Source: Sphingomonas sp. (GTDB lineage Bacteria; Pseudomonadota; Alphaproteobacteria; Sphingomonadales; Sphingomonadaceae). Taken from it: a DNA stretch of 64,000 nucleotides. Position 1 is the stretch's first letter. Every line of letters begins with the position of its first letter. Position numbers and translations under genes: made by a program. Location of the stretch: contig NZ_JAFKMA010000001.1 in NCBI RefSeq assembly GCF_017304635.1, positions 310,001-374,000 of the forward strand. Direction: 5' to 3'. Positions 17,711-25,800 of this stretch are shown here, one piece after another. The notes below the pieces were generated by a model. That model saw only the letters and a list, made by a program, of their open reading frames with translations, did no database searches and was not told the DNA's origin.

Positions 17711-19794
17711 GCTAACGCGATGGTCGCGCGGCTTACCGAGAGCAGCGTATCAAGATCGATCGGCGCAGGTGCGGCGCCGCGCGCGGCGGCTAAGAAGCGC
17801 TTGACGAGCTCGACTTGTCCCTTGTCTTGGCGCGCCCGCCGGCGTTTCGTCTTGCCATTGCGAGAGATTTCGATGCTGCTGAAATCGTCGATCACCACGA
17901 TCGCGCCGGGCCCGAATATCTCGATGCGTTCCTTGGCGAGCGAGGCATCGCCGACCGTTGCGTACGTGATTGTGGCGACCGAGCCATCGGCAAAGCGTAG
18001 TACCGCAACAAGGCTGGCGTCGGGACCCCGTGGGCAGAACCGTGCGACTTCCATTGGAGGCGATCCGGCCACGGCGCTGAGGAAGTCGACGAAGTGACAG
18101 ACTTCGCCGACGATCCGACCACCGCCTTCATTACTGTGCACCCAGCTTTCGCGCGGGATTGGCCCCGCATTGATGCGATAATTCATTACTAGTGGTGCTT
18201 GGCGATCCGCGAACAGCGCTTGCGCTTCGATCGTCATAGGCGCGAACCGGCGATTGAACCCGACGGTTAGGACTGACGAGCTTGCGCGCGCTGCGACCTC
18301 GACGCGATCGAGTTGCTCGTCGTTGAGCGCTAGCGGCTTTTCGAGAAAGACGTTCTTCCCGGCTTCTAGCGCTTGCACCGCAAGTGCCGCGTGACTGTCG
18401 TGGCGAGTGGCGATGAAGATGTCGCTTATCGCAGAATCCGCGAACACCGTGCCGGGATCGGTTACGGCCCGGGCAAAGCCGAATTTCTCTGCCGCACCAT
18501 AGGCGCTGATCGACGTCGAGGTGACGACCGCATCCAAGCTGCCTCCACCTGCCGCGCGGTAGGCCGGCAGCAATACCGAACGCGCATAATTGCCGAAGCC
18601 AATAAAGGCAGTCGCTCCGGCTTGCGCCGTTTGCCCACGCGTTGTCTCGAATACGGAGATCGCTCGCTCGGGAGGCTTGCGCGTGTCTTCGGGATAATCG
18701 AGCATGATCGCGAGATACGGCTCGCTCGTCTCCATCAGTGCGTAAGCGTCCGTGGCGTCGGCGATCGGAAAACGATGTGTAATCAATCGATCGGGCGTCA
18801 CTCTGCCCTCGGCGACCAGTCGCAGAAATGCTTCCATGTTGCGTTGCTCGGTCCAGCGGACATACGGCAACGGGTAATCGTGACCCTGCTGTTCGTAGGC
18901 CGGATCGTACCGGCCGGGTCCGTACGACATCGACAGCCGCAGATCGAGCTCGCGCTTGTAAAAGGGTTCGCGGTCCAGCGCCATGCCGACCATCCCGACG
19001 ATGACAACGCGGCCCTTCATACGGCTGATCTCGGCGGCTTCGTTCGCGGGAACGTTCGATTTCGTCGAGGCCGTCACGATCACGGCGTCAGCCCCGTTGC
19101 CGGCCGTGGCCTGTGCGACGATCGAGGCCAGATCGGTCGAGATCGCAATGTCGGCGCCCATTTCGCGCGCGAGTTCGGCACGGCGTGGGTTGGGATCGAA
19201 CCCGATCACGACACAGCCATTGGCCTTGAGCAATTGTACGGTGAGCAATCCGATCAGACCAAGCCCGCTGACGACAACGGTCTCGCCCAATGTCGGCGCC
19301 GCGACGCGCACGCCCTGCAAGGCGATAGCGCCGAGCGTGACGAACGCTGCGGCGTCATCGCTGACATTGGAAGGGACGCGCACGCAAAGATTCTTGGGAA
19401 CTGCATTGTACTCGGCGTGATTGGCCGTTCCGGCCCCGGCGCAGGCAACGCGATCGCCGATCGAAAAGCCGCTGCCGTCGCCGGCCTCAATCACGGTACC
19501 GGCCAAGCTGTAACCCAACGGGATGGGTGTATCGAGCTTTGCGAAGACCTTGCGGGCAACCGGGGCAAGCCCTTCGGCGCGGACCTTGCGCATGACCTGG
19601 CGAACGAGGTCGGGGCGGGCGATCGCTTTACCAGCTAGCGACGATTTCGCCAGGTCGACGATCTGCTTCTCGGTACCGGCGCTGATGAGCGATGTGCTTG
19701 TTGCAACCAGTACTCGTCCTGCGCCCACACGCGGTGCCGGCGCATCGATCACACGGAGGACGCCGCTTCGGTAGTTCTGCTCGATCTGCTTCAC
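17707..19794 (-). CDS. Two-domain oxidoreductase: zinc-type alcohol dehydrogenase fused to Gfo/Idh/MocA
   Basis: About 695 aa from GTG 19794, which overlaps the stop of the heparinase-like gene as GTGA. The N-terminal half is a medium-chain dehydrogenase (SLISAGTEKQ, IGDRVACAGAGTANHAEY, Rossmann segment VVVSGLGLIGLLTVQLLK). The second half is a Gfo/Idh/MocA oxidoreductase: TAFIGFGNYARSVLLPAY is the NAD-binding segment and VFLEKPLALNDEQ holds the EKP motif. Such fusions are repeatedly encoded beside heparinase-family proteins in polysaccharide loci and are thought to modify sugar nucleotides or uronic acids, but the reaction has not been established as far as I know. Both neighbours overlap by 4 bases. 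Confidence 0.88.
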   Translation of the reverse strand: MKQIEQNYRSGVLRVIDAPAPRVGAGRVLVATSTSLISAGTEKQIVDLAKSSLAGKAIARPDLVRQVMRKVRAEGLAPVARKVFAKLDTPIPLGYSLAGTVIEAGDGSGFSIGDRVACAGAGTANHAEYNAVPKNLCVRVPSNVSDDAAAFVTLGAIALQGVRVAAPTLGETVVVSGLGLIGLLTVQLLKANGCVVIGFDPNPRRAELAREMGADIAISTDLASIVAQATAGNGADAVIVTASTKSNVPANEAAEISRMKGRVVIVGMVGMALDREPFYKRELDLRLSMSYGPGRYDPAYEQQGHDYPLPYVRWTEQRNMEAFLRLVAEGRVTPDRLITHRFPIADATDAYALMETSEPYLAIMLDYPEDTRKPPERAISVFETTRGQTAQAGATAFIGFGNYARSVLLPAYRAAGGGSLDAVVTSTSISAYGAAEKFGFARAVTDPGTVFADSAISDIFIATRHDSHAALAVQALEAGKNVFLEKPLALNDEQLDRVEVAARASSSVLTVGFNRRFAPMTIEAQALFADRQAPLVMNYRINAGPIPRESWVHSNEGGGRIVGEVCHFVDFLSAVAGSPPMEVARFCPRGPDASLVAVLRFADGSVATITYATVGDASLAKERIEIFGPGAIVVIDDFSSIEISRNGKTKRRRARQDKGQVELVKRFLAAARGAAPAPIDLDTLLSVSRATIALA

Positions 19795-21470
19795 TGTATC
19801 GGTCCGTCTTGCGTGGCAAACGTCAGCGAGGCGGCTACCACATCGCGGGGCCATGCCATCACCAATCGCTTGGTCGGTATCTCAATTCCCATGTCGGGCC
19901 ACCATACGGCCGGCTCGATATCGAACTCGAACGGACCTGCGATGACGGCGGTCGCCCTGCCACAGGTAATCCGCACTTTGCCAGCGCTAATTGGGTCGGC
20001 CGACACCTCTGGAGCGAGTAATAGCGAGGTACGAACGTGGGCGGTAGAAAGGTGGTCGATCTGGTCGTCGATCCGAAACGAGCGGGCGGTCCCGTTGAAC
20101 CGACGAACGACCTTCGGACCGCGATACCGCACGTATCCATCGTGCGTTCCCGTCACGATCACACGGTCTTCTTCATATCGGTATTCAGTCTCGACCGCAG
20201 CGCGGCGCCCGAGACGGAAAGCGCCGAAGAACTCGCCCTGATCCATACCGGCGATCGACAAGGTGTTGTGCGATGCTGCCGTGCGGCTGGTGCGGCGGCG
20301 CTCTCCGTCGATATATTCGTAGACGCCTTGATCGACGATCATCCGCCGTCCGGCGACGGACCATTCGAAGCTGAATATGTCGCCATGTCCATGGGCCGGC
20401 AGATTATCCGCTGCGATCCGCCCGGCATCGATCATTAACGCGTTACCGGCATCGTCTCTGCAGCCGAAATATCCGGCCGAGGGCAGGGTAAATCGATCGT
20501 GAGGCTCGATCCTGCCATTGCCGTCGAAAGCACAGGCTAGTTCTGCCGGGGAATACGCCATGTGCAACCCCGCGTCGCTGAATTGCGCGACCAAGCCGTC
20601 CGGATGTGTGAGGTTGGCGACTATCCTGACGGCTGGTTCGAGCAGCTCCGTGATCTCGCTTTGGACGGCAGGTCCCACGACCGCACGGATTTCCAGCAGA
20701 TCGGCGACGACTTGGCAGTGATAGGACGGCGACAGTTCGAAATGCATACCGTCCGAAAGGAATTGATCCCGTAATGCTTGTCGCAGCAGTACCAGCCCGC
20801 GCTTGCTCCACCGTGCCGGTTCAGTGCCGTCGAAATGACAGGCTGCGATCAGTAAGGCTTTGATATTCTTGACGAGATGATTGCCTCCGATATCGCGCTC
20901 GAGATGTCGCAGGAGATAACGAATCTGGTGCGCCAACGAATCGAGCAGTCGCGCACAAAAATCACATGGCAATCGGTCACGGCGCACCGACAATTGCTGA
21001 CACCAAACGACCACGCGGATCGATAGCGCATAGGCATTCCAAGCATCGGCATCGCTGCCACGTCGATAGACCGGGTTCGCGACGATCCAACTGTCGATGA
21101 GCGCGACGAAGCTCGTATCGTCCACGCTTTCCAGGAACTCCATGTAATGCAGATTCATCCGCCACAATTGACGTGATCGGGTAGCGGGCACGTGTCCCCA
21201 ATCAATCGGCAAACGAAGCGGGACGGTCGTCCCTATAAAATGCGTGACCAAGCAATCGCCATCCATGGTTGCCAAGTCGCGGCGTGGGGCGAAGACTGGC
21301 GGCGTAAGGCCTGTCGCATGGTCCGGCACGGGAGGATCGCTCGGACGGACGCCGTGACGCTCCAGCGTGCGACGCATGCGTAACAGAATGCGGAACCCGA
21401 TCTGGCTGGCCGGAACGTGTCGAACGAACGCAAAGGCTTGGCTAAGTCTGTCATATGCCCGCGCGATCAT
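19791..21470 (-). CDS. Heparinase II/III-like protein without signal peptide
   Basis: A 559-aa protein. The N-terminal alpha-toroid half is rich in Trp/Tyr (QLWRMNLHYMEFL). The C-terminal beta-sandwich half carries the heparinase II/III pattern ADNLPAHGHGDIFSFEW and a metal/substrate region SRTAASHNTLSIAG. Family members are polysaccharide lyases that cleave uronic-acid glycans, usually in the periplasm. This one begins MIARAYDRLSQAFAFVRHV with no recognisable signal peptide, which is common for copies inside EPS operons and suggests a cytoplasmic or unconventional role. It is coupled by 4-base overlaps to the oxidoreductase and to the WbuB-like transferase. It could be a lyase, an epimerase-like enzyme or a non-catalytic factor. 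Confidence 0.87.
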   Translation of the reverse strand: MIARAYDRLSQAFAFVRHVPASQIGFRILLRMRRTLERHGVRPSDPPVPDHATGLTPPVFAPRRDLATMDGDCLVTHFIGTTVPLRLPIDWGHVPATRSRQLWRMNLHYMEFLESVDDTSFVALIDSWIVANPVYRRGSDADAWNAYALSIRVVVWCQQLSVRRDRLPCDFCARLLDSLAHQIRYLLRHLERDIGGNHLVKNIKALLIAACHFDGTEPARWSKRGLVLLRQALRDQFLSDGMHFELSPSYHCQVVADLLEIRAVVGPAVQSEITELLEPAVRIVANLTHPDGLVAQFSDAGLHMAYSPAELACAFDGNGRIEPHDRFTLPSAGYFGCRDDAGNALMIDAGRIAADNLPAHGHGDIFSFEWSVAGRRMIVDQGVYEYIDGERRRTSRTAASHNTLSIAGMDQGEFFGAFRLGRRAAVETEYRYEEDRVIVTGTHDGYVRYRGPKVVRRFNGTARSFRIDDQIDHLSTAHVRTSLLLAPEVSADPISAGKVRITCGRATAVIAGPFEFDIEPAVWWPDMGIEIPTKRLVMAWPRDVVAASLTFATQDGPIQ

Positions 21471-22708
21471 CGGCCCGCTCGATGGTCAGCCACGGCCTGT
21501 TCGAGGATGGCAACATACTTTTCCGCGAGACGCCGTCGGTCGTGATGGATTTCGACGAAAAGACGTCCCTTCTCTCCCATTCGACGAGCGCCAGCAGGGT
21601 CGTCGGCCAGCATCCGGATCGCTTCGGCGATTGCCTCGGCGTCCTCTGGAGCCACGGCGACGCCCGCGCCGCTTCGTGCCAACAGGCTTTTGGCCTCGCC
21701 CTCCACACCTAGGACGATCGGTCGGCACAGCGCCATCGCCTCGAACATCTTCGACGGCAGCACCGCTTCAAATGCTTCCGAGCGACGAAGCAGAACCAAG
21801 CTGGCGTCGGAGATTTGCCACATTCCCGGCATATCACTTTTGGGTCGTTGGCCGGTCATGATGACGTTGCCGAGATCGCGTTGCGCCACAGCTTTTGCTA
21901 GACTGTCCCGCTCCGCGCCGTCGCCGACCATCAGGATGACGATATCGAGCCGGCCGCGCAGCAACTCGGCGGCATCGAGCAGAGCCGTCAGGCCATGCGC
22001 CATGCCGTGCGTCCCAATGTAAGCGGCGATGAACCGCTCGCCCAACCCGAGTTCGGCGCGCAGTCGGCGCCCGGCGTGCTTGGCGGCCTCGACATCGTAA
22101 AAGGCAAGGTCGACGCCATTCTCTATAACGTCTACGGTGGCCCCCTTGGGCCGCCATCGCTGGATGTGGCCGACGAACGCTGGCGACAGCGCCACGATCC
22201 GGTCCGCGCGGTGATAGGCCCAATGTTCGATCGCTTCGAAAAATCGCGTAATTGGCGAATGTTTCGCGGCGCCGACAGCCACGACACTTTCCGGCCACAG
22301 GTCACGTATCTCGAGCACCCAAGGCCGCCGGCGCTGGAAGAACGCTCCGGCGAGCCCGCAAAAAAATTGCGGCGACGTCGAAACTACGATGTCCGCCGAC
22401 GGGATCCGCCAAGCATTGAGTATCACCGCGATCATGTAGCTGATGAACGACAATGTCCGACGGATCATACCTTTGTTGGCGGACAACAGGATGCCGACAC
22501 GAATAATGTCGATTCCTTCGATTGTTTCGCGCTGAAACCACCGATTACGGTATCCAGGATAGACGATGCCGTTTGGGTGATTGGGTGCGCAAGTCACGAC
22601 GGTCACACGATGGCCCATCGCCTTCCACAGACGGACATTCTCCCACGTCCGCGACGCAGGCGCGTTCACTTCGGGCGGAAAATAATGGGTCAGGAACAGG
22701 ATGTGCAT
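21467..22708 (-). CDS. Glycosyltransferase family 4 (WbuB-like)
   Basis: A 413-aa GT-B enzyme. It opens with ILFLTHYFPPEVNAPASRT and has VVTCAPNHPNGIVYPGYRN, both typical of WbuB-type L-fucosamine/N-acetylamino-sugar transferases of O-antigen loci. LEIRDLWPESVVAVGA and the donor-domain segment KMFEAMALCRPIVLGVEGEA complete the family signature. It sits between the AsnB-like gene (9-base gap) and the heparinase-like gene (4-base overlap), an association seen in other EPS loci. Cytoplasmic; the sugar is uncertain. Confidence 0.88.
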   Translation of the reverse strand: MHILFLTHYFPPEVNAPASRTWENVRLWKAMGHRVTVVTCAPNHPNGIVYPGYRNRWFQRETIEGIDIIRVGILLSANKGMIRRTLSFISYMIAVILNAWRIPSADIVVSTSPQFFCGLAGAFFQRRRPWVLEIRDLWPESVVAVGAAKHSPITRFFEAIEHWAYHRADRIVALSPAFVGHIQRWRPKGATVDVIENGVDLAFYDVEAAKHAGRRLRAELGLGERFIAAYIGTHGMAHGLTALLDAAELLRGRLDIVILMVGDGAERDSLAKAVAQRDLGNVIMTGQRPKSDMPGMWQISDASLVLLRRSEAFEAVLPSKMFEAMALCRPIVLGVEGEAKSLLARSGAGVAVAPEDAEAIAEAIRMLADDPAGARRMGEKGRLFVEIHHDRRRLAEKYVAILEQAVADHRAGR

Positions 22709-22717
22709 AAGTGGACG

Positions 22718-24511
22718 TCAAGCGAAGGCTTGGGCGACCTCGCTCGACCACGCGCGCGAATCGAGCCGGCTCGGCGCATCCTGGCGAGGATTGAGCCATT
22801 GGCCGATCGGCACCGTGAATCCCGTCCGGGCGCGATCGCTGCAGGCGCGGGGAAGGGGACGCGAGGGGGCTTTCGCCAGTGCGGCCTTACCTGCTCCACT
22901 GGCCAGTTTTGCTGTCACCGGAGCGATTTGCCGTAATAGTTCCCAATCGACTAGCGGCGTACGCAACTCGAGCGAGTGCGCCATGCTGGCCCAATCCGAA
23001 TCGCGCAGCAACTGGTTCCGCATGTAGTTCGAGGTTTCGAGTGCAGCGACGCGGGCGATGTCGCTCTTCGGATCGGGACGCATTGTATCCGCGATACAAT
23101 CCAGCGGCCGCAGTCTCGTAAGACCTTCGCGGACCACGTCATCGTCAAGTGAAGCCGAAAGTTCAGACGGCAACAACACGGCGCGCCGCAGCAAATATGC
23201 GCCCGCCCAACTGCGGCCGAACTGAAGGACGCCTAGTGCCTTCGGGTTGCGCGCTGCCCACCCCGGTACCAGCGTGGTGGCCGCCGAGCGGGCAAGCGGG
23301 CCCGCGAACGGTACCGTTCCCATCAAGCGAGCGAGACGACGGGTTCGGGGAACCGATGAGAATGTGCTGTATCCGGCCAGGAGCTCGTCGCCGCCCAAGC
23401 CGGACAAAACGACCTTCAATCCAAGCTTGCTTGCTGCTCGGCTGACAAACCAACTGTTGATCCCGTCGATCGAGGGCTGGTCCATCGCGTCGAGAATTTG
23501 GGGCAGGGCGTCGGCGAAATCCTGGCGCGTGATCGTCTCGACATGGTGCTCGGCGCCATAGTGACGAGCGACCTCGCTGGCGATCGGCACTTCGTCGGCC
23601 GGGGTTCCGATCAACTCCTCAAAGCCGATCGTGATCGCGCGCACGCGTGAAGCGCCCGCATCGCGCATGAGTCCGAGCAAGGCGCCAGAATCGGTGCCCG
23701 CTGACAGAAAGGTTCCGACCTCGACATCCGCCACCATATGTGCGCGGACGCTGTCGAGCGCCGCCTGGGCGACGACGGCGTCGACCGGTTCGTGAGCGGC
23801 GCGTGCGTCCGACAATCGCGCAGCGATACTGGCCCAGCGAATCGGCTTGCCGGCCCCCCCACCGCCCACTGTCATATGACTACCCGCCGGCAAGGCGCTC
23901 ACCGCACGATAGATCGTGAATGGTTCTGGCACGGAGCCAAGCAATTGAAAACCGACCAGACCGGCCGGATCACGGTCGTGCGATATACCGCCGCCGGCGA
24001 TCAACGCCTTGACCGAGGATGCGAATCGAAACGCGCCCGATTCGTTTGAGAAATAGAGCGGTTTGATACCATAGGGGTCGCGCGCCAGAAACAGCGTGTC
24101 GTTTCGCCTATCATGGATCGCGAAAGCGAACATTCCGCGCAAGCGATCGAGCATGCCCGCACCATAGCGTGCATAAAGGGCAAGTAGCACCTCCGTGTCG
24201 CTGGCCGTGCGGAAGTGGTGGAAGCCGCTCTGCTCAATTTCCGCGCGTAGCGTTTGGTAATTGTAGATTTCACCGTTGAAGACGATCGTCAGGTCGTCCC
24301 CGGCAAAGTGCATCGGTTGCAACGCGCGAGCATGGAGGTCGATAATCGCCAAGCGGCGATGTGCCAGGCCGACACGGCGATATGGATGGAGCCAAAGACC
24401 AACGCCATCCGGCCCCCTCGCGACCATCCGATCACGAATTCGGATGAGTTCCGTCTCGTCGACTTCGGGGCTCGCGGCGCCATAGGCATAGATTCCTGCA
24501 ATTCCGCACAA
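22718..24511 (-). CDS. AsnB-like glutamine amidotransferase, copy 2
   Basis: A 597-aa class II amidotransferase. The start is TTG at 24511: the next codon gives Cys2 (MCGIAGIY), which must follow the initiator to act as glutaminase nucleophile, so no other start is possible. The glutaminase domain has RGPDGVGLW and NGEIYNYQTL. In the synthetase domain the PP-loop reads SAGTDSG (270-276) instead of SGGLDSS, and the later motif reads SGLGGDE, without the SGEGSDE Glu. These changes are typical of AsnB relatives in polysaccharide loci and point to amidation of a sugar carboxylate. It differs clearly from copy 1 at 2,205-4,100, so the two are unlikely to be a recent duplication. Confidence 0.88.
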   Translation of the reverse strand: MCGIAGIYAYGAASPEVDETELIRIRDRMVARGPDGVGLWLHPYRRVGLAHRRLAIIDLHARALQPMHFAGDDLTIVFNGEIYNYQTLRAEIEQSGFHHFRTASDTEVLLALYARYGAGMLDRLRGMFAFAIHDRRNDTLFLARDPYGIKPLYFSNESGAFRFASSVKALIAGGGISHDRDPAGLVGFQLLGSVPEPFTIYRAVSALPAGSHMTVGGGGAGKPIRWASIAARLSDARAAHEPVDAVVAQAALDSVRAHMVADVEVGTFLSAGTDSGALLGLMRDAGASRVRAITIGFEELIGTPADEVPIASEVARHYGAEHHVETITRQDFADALPQILDAMDQPSIDGINSWFVSRAASKLGLKVVLSGLGGDELLAGYSTFSSVPRTRRLARLMGTVPFAGPLARSAATTLVPGWAARNPKALGVLQFGRSWAGAYLLRRAVLLPSELSASLDDDVVREGLTRLRPLDCIADTMRPDPKSDIARVAALETSNYMRNQLLRDSDWASMAHSLELRTPLVDWELLRQIAPVTAKLASGAGKAALAKAPSRPLPRACSDRARTGFTVPIGQWLNPRQDAPSRLDSRAWSSEVAQAFA

Positions 24512-24579
24512 AGTCGTTCAACCCCGTATGTGAGATGCCGCTATTAAGCGAACTTTATGACGACTCAATCGCCGAGCGG

Positions 24580-25800
24580 TCATTGCGCTCGATGAATCAC
24601 CACGTCGTCGAACCAGTAATTCAACGGATTGTCGCTACGCTCAGCCAACAAACGGACGCGGATCCCGGGACATCCCGCCGGAACAGTGAAGCGTATCGAT
24701 TGGAGCGTCCAGCCAGTTCCCAATGGCGTCGGCAGCTCGGCCGGATCAAGAGCGCTCGAATCCTTGACGCAGTAAATTTGCCAGCGCGCCTTGGGGTCGG
24801 CATCTTGGGCATCGGAGCGTGCGCGATACGACAGCGCGTAACGACCGGGTGACAGCGCCGTTACCTGTTCCGCCAACACCAATTCGCTCGGAGTATCGAT
24901 CGTCACGGCGAGGGCCGGATTATGCGCAAACTCGCCTTGGCGTGCGATACTTGCCTCGCCTCCCGCCTGATCCAGGATAGTCCAGTCGAATATGGTGGCG
25001 TCACCTCCGGGCTTGTAATCCGCGTCGGGGCGGCCAAAGCCGGAGTCAATCAATGGCTGATCCGCAGCGCGCCGGCCGAACAACTGCTCATGCAGCGTCC
25101 AAGCGAGATCAAACTTGCCAGTGTTGACCAATGTCGCCAGCGTCGCACGAGCTTCTGCCGGCGTTGCTCTGGCGTTCGTCGTTTGCAAGGCGGCGAGAAT
25201 CGCCGCCGTTCCAACCAACTGGTCCGTTGTCACATTGCCGCGTAACTCGAAAAACCAAGGGCGCCAATCGGGCTGTAATGTGAGTCGTTCGACAAGTATC
25301 CGGCGCGCCGCTGGTAACGCGGAAAGCGCCCGGAACACGGTAAGCACTTCGGTGCGTGCGCTATCGTTCAAGATCAACGCTTCGCCACGTTCGACCGCAT
25401 TGGTCATGTCGTTCGTGGTAATTGCACGTTCAAGTGCCCAGCTTTGAGTCGGCGCGTCGCGCCAACCGGCGGCGGCGGCCAGCGTCATCAGGTCGTCATA
25501 GCGACGATAATTGCCCATCGCGCCGTTAATCTTTCCCAGCAGGCGCAGTGGGCGTGCCGCGATCGGAGATGCGTGCACCGCATCGAGCGCCCAAGGCAAA
25601 GCGCGTGCCGCATCCTTTTTGGCAAACGCGCGTTCTGCCGAATCTGCCAGCGATTGCGGCCCGGCAGTCAGGAACCGCAGGGCCGTTGCGCCGCTCTTGC
25701 CGTCAACGGCAGCCGATGCCGAAAACCACATGCAGACTACCGAAAAGGCCGCCACTATTGCTAGCGCCAATACACGGACGGTCGTCGACGAAGCCATCAT
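24580..25800 (-). CDS. Membrane-anchored protein with helical-repeat region and C-terminal beta domain
   Basis: 406 aa, not assignable to a named family. A single N-terminal hydrophobic segment (VLALAIVAAFSVVCMWFSA) serves as anchor or signal. Residues about 50-230 are Ala-rich helices resembling degenerate TPR repeats (AERAFAKKDAARALPWALDA). The last 150 residues look like a carbohydrate-binding jelly roll: FDWTILDQAGGEA, LSPGRYALSYRAR and ending FDDVVIHR. The start overlaps the stop of the ligase/polymerase-like gene upstream (ATGA at 25797-25800). Its place between the O-antigen ligase-like and AsnB-like genes suggests a periplasmic scaffold for polymer synthesis; this is inference. Confidence 0.7.
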   Translation of the reverse strand: MMASSTTVRVLALAIVAAFSVVCMWFSASAAVDGKSGATALRFLTAGPQSLADSAERAFAKKDAARALPWALDAVHASPIAARPLRLLGKINGAMGNYRRYDDLMTLAAAAGWRDAPTQSWALERAITTNDMTNAVERGEALILNDSARTEVLTVFRALSALPAARRILVERLTLQPDWRPWFFELRGNVTTDQLVGTAAILAALQTTNARATPAEARATLATLVNTGKFDLAWTLHEQLFGRRAADQPLIDSGFGRPDADYKPGGDATIFDWTILDQAGGEASIARQGEFAHNPALAVTIDTPSELVLAEQVTALSPGRYALSYRARSDAQDADPKARWQIYCVKDSSALDPAELPTPLGTGWTLQSIRFTVPAGCPGIRVRLLAERSDNPLNYWFDDVVIHRAQ

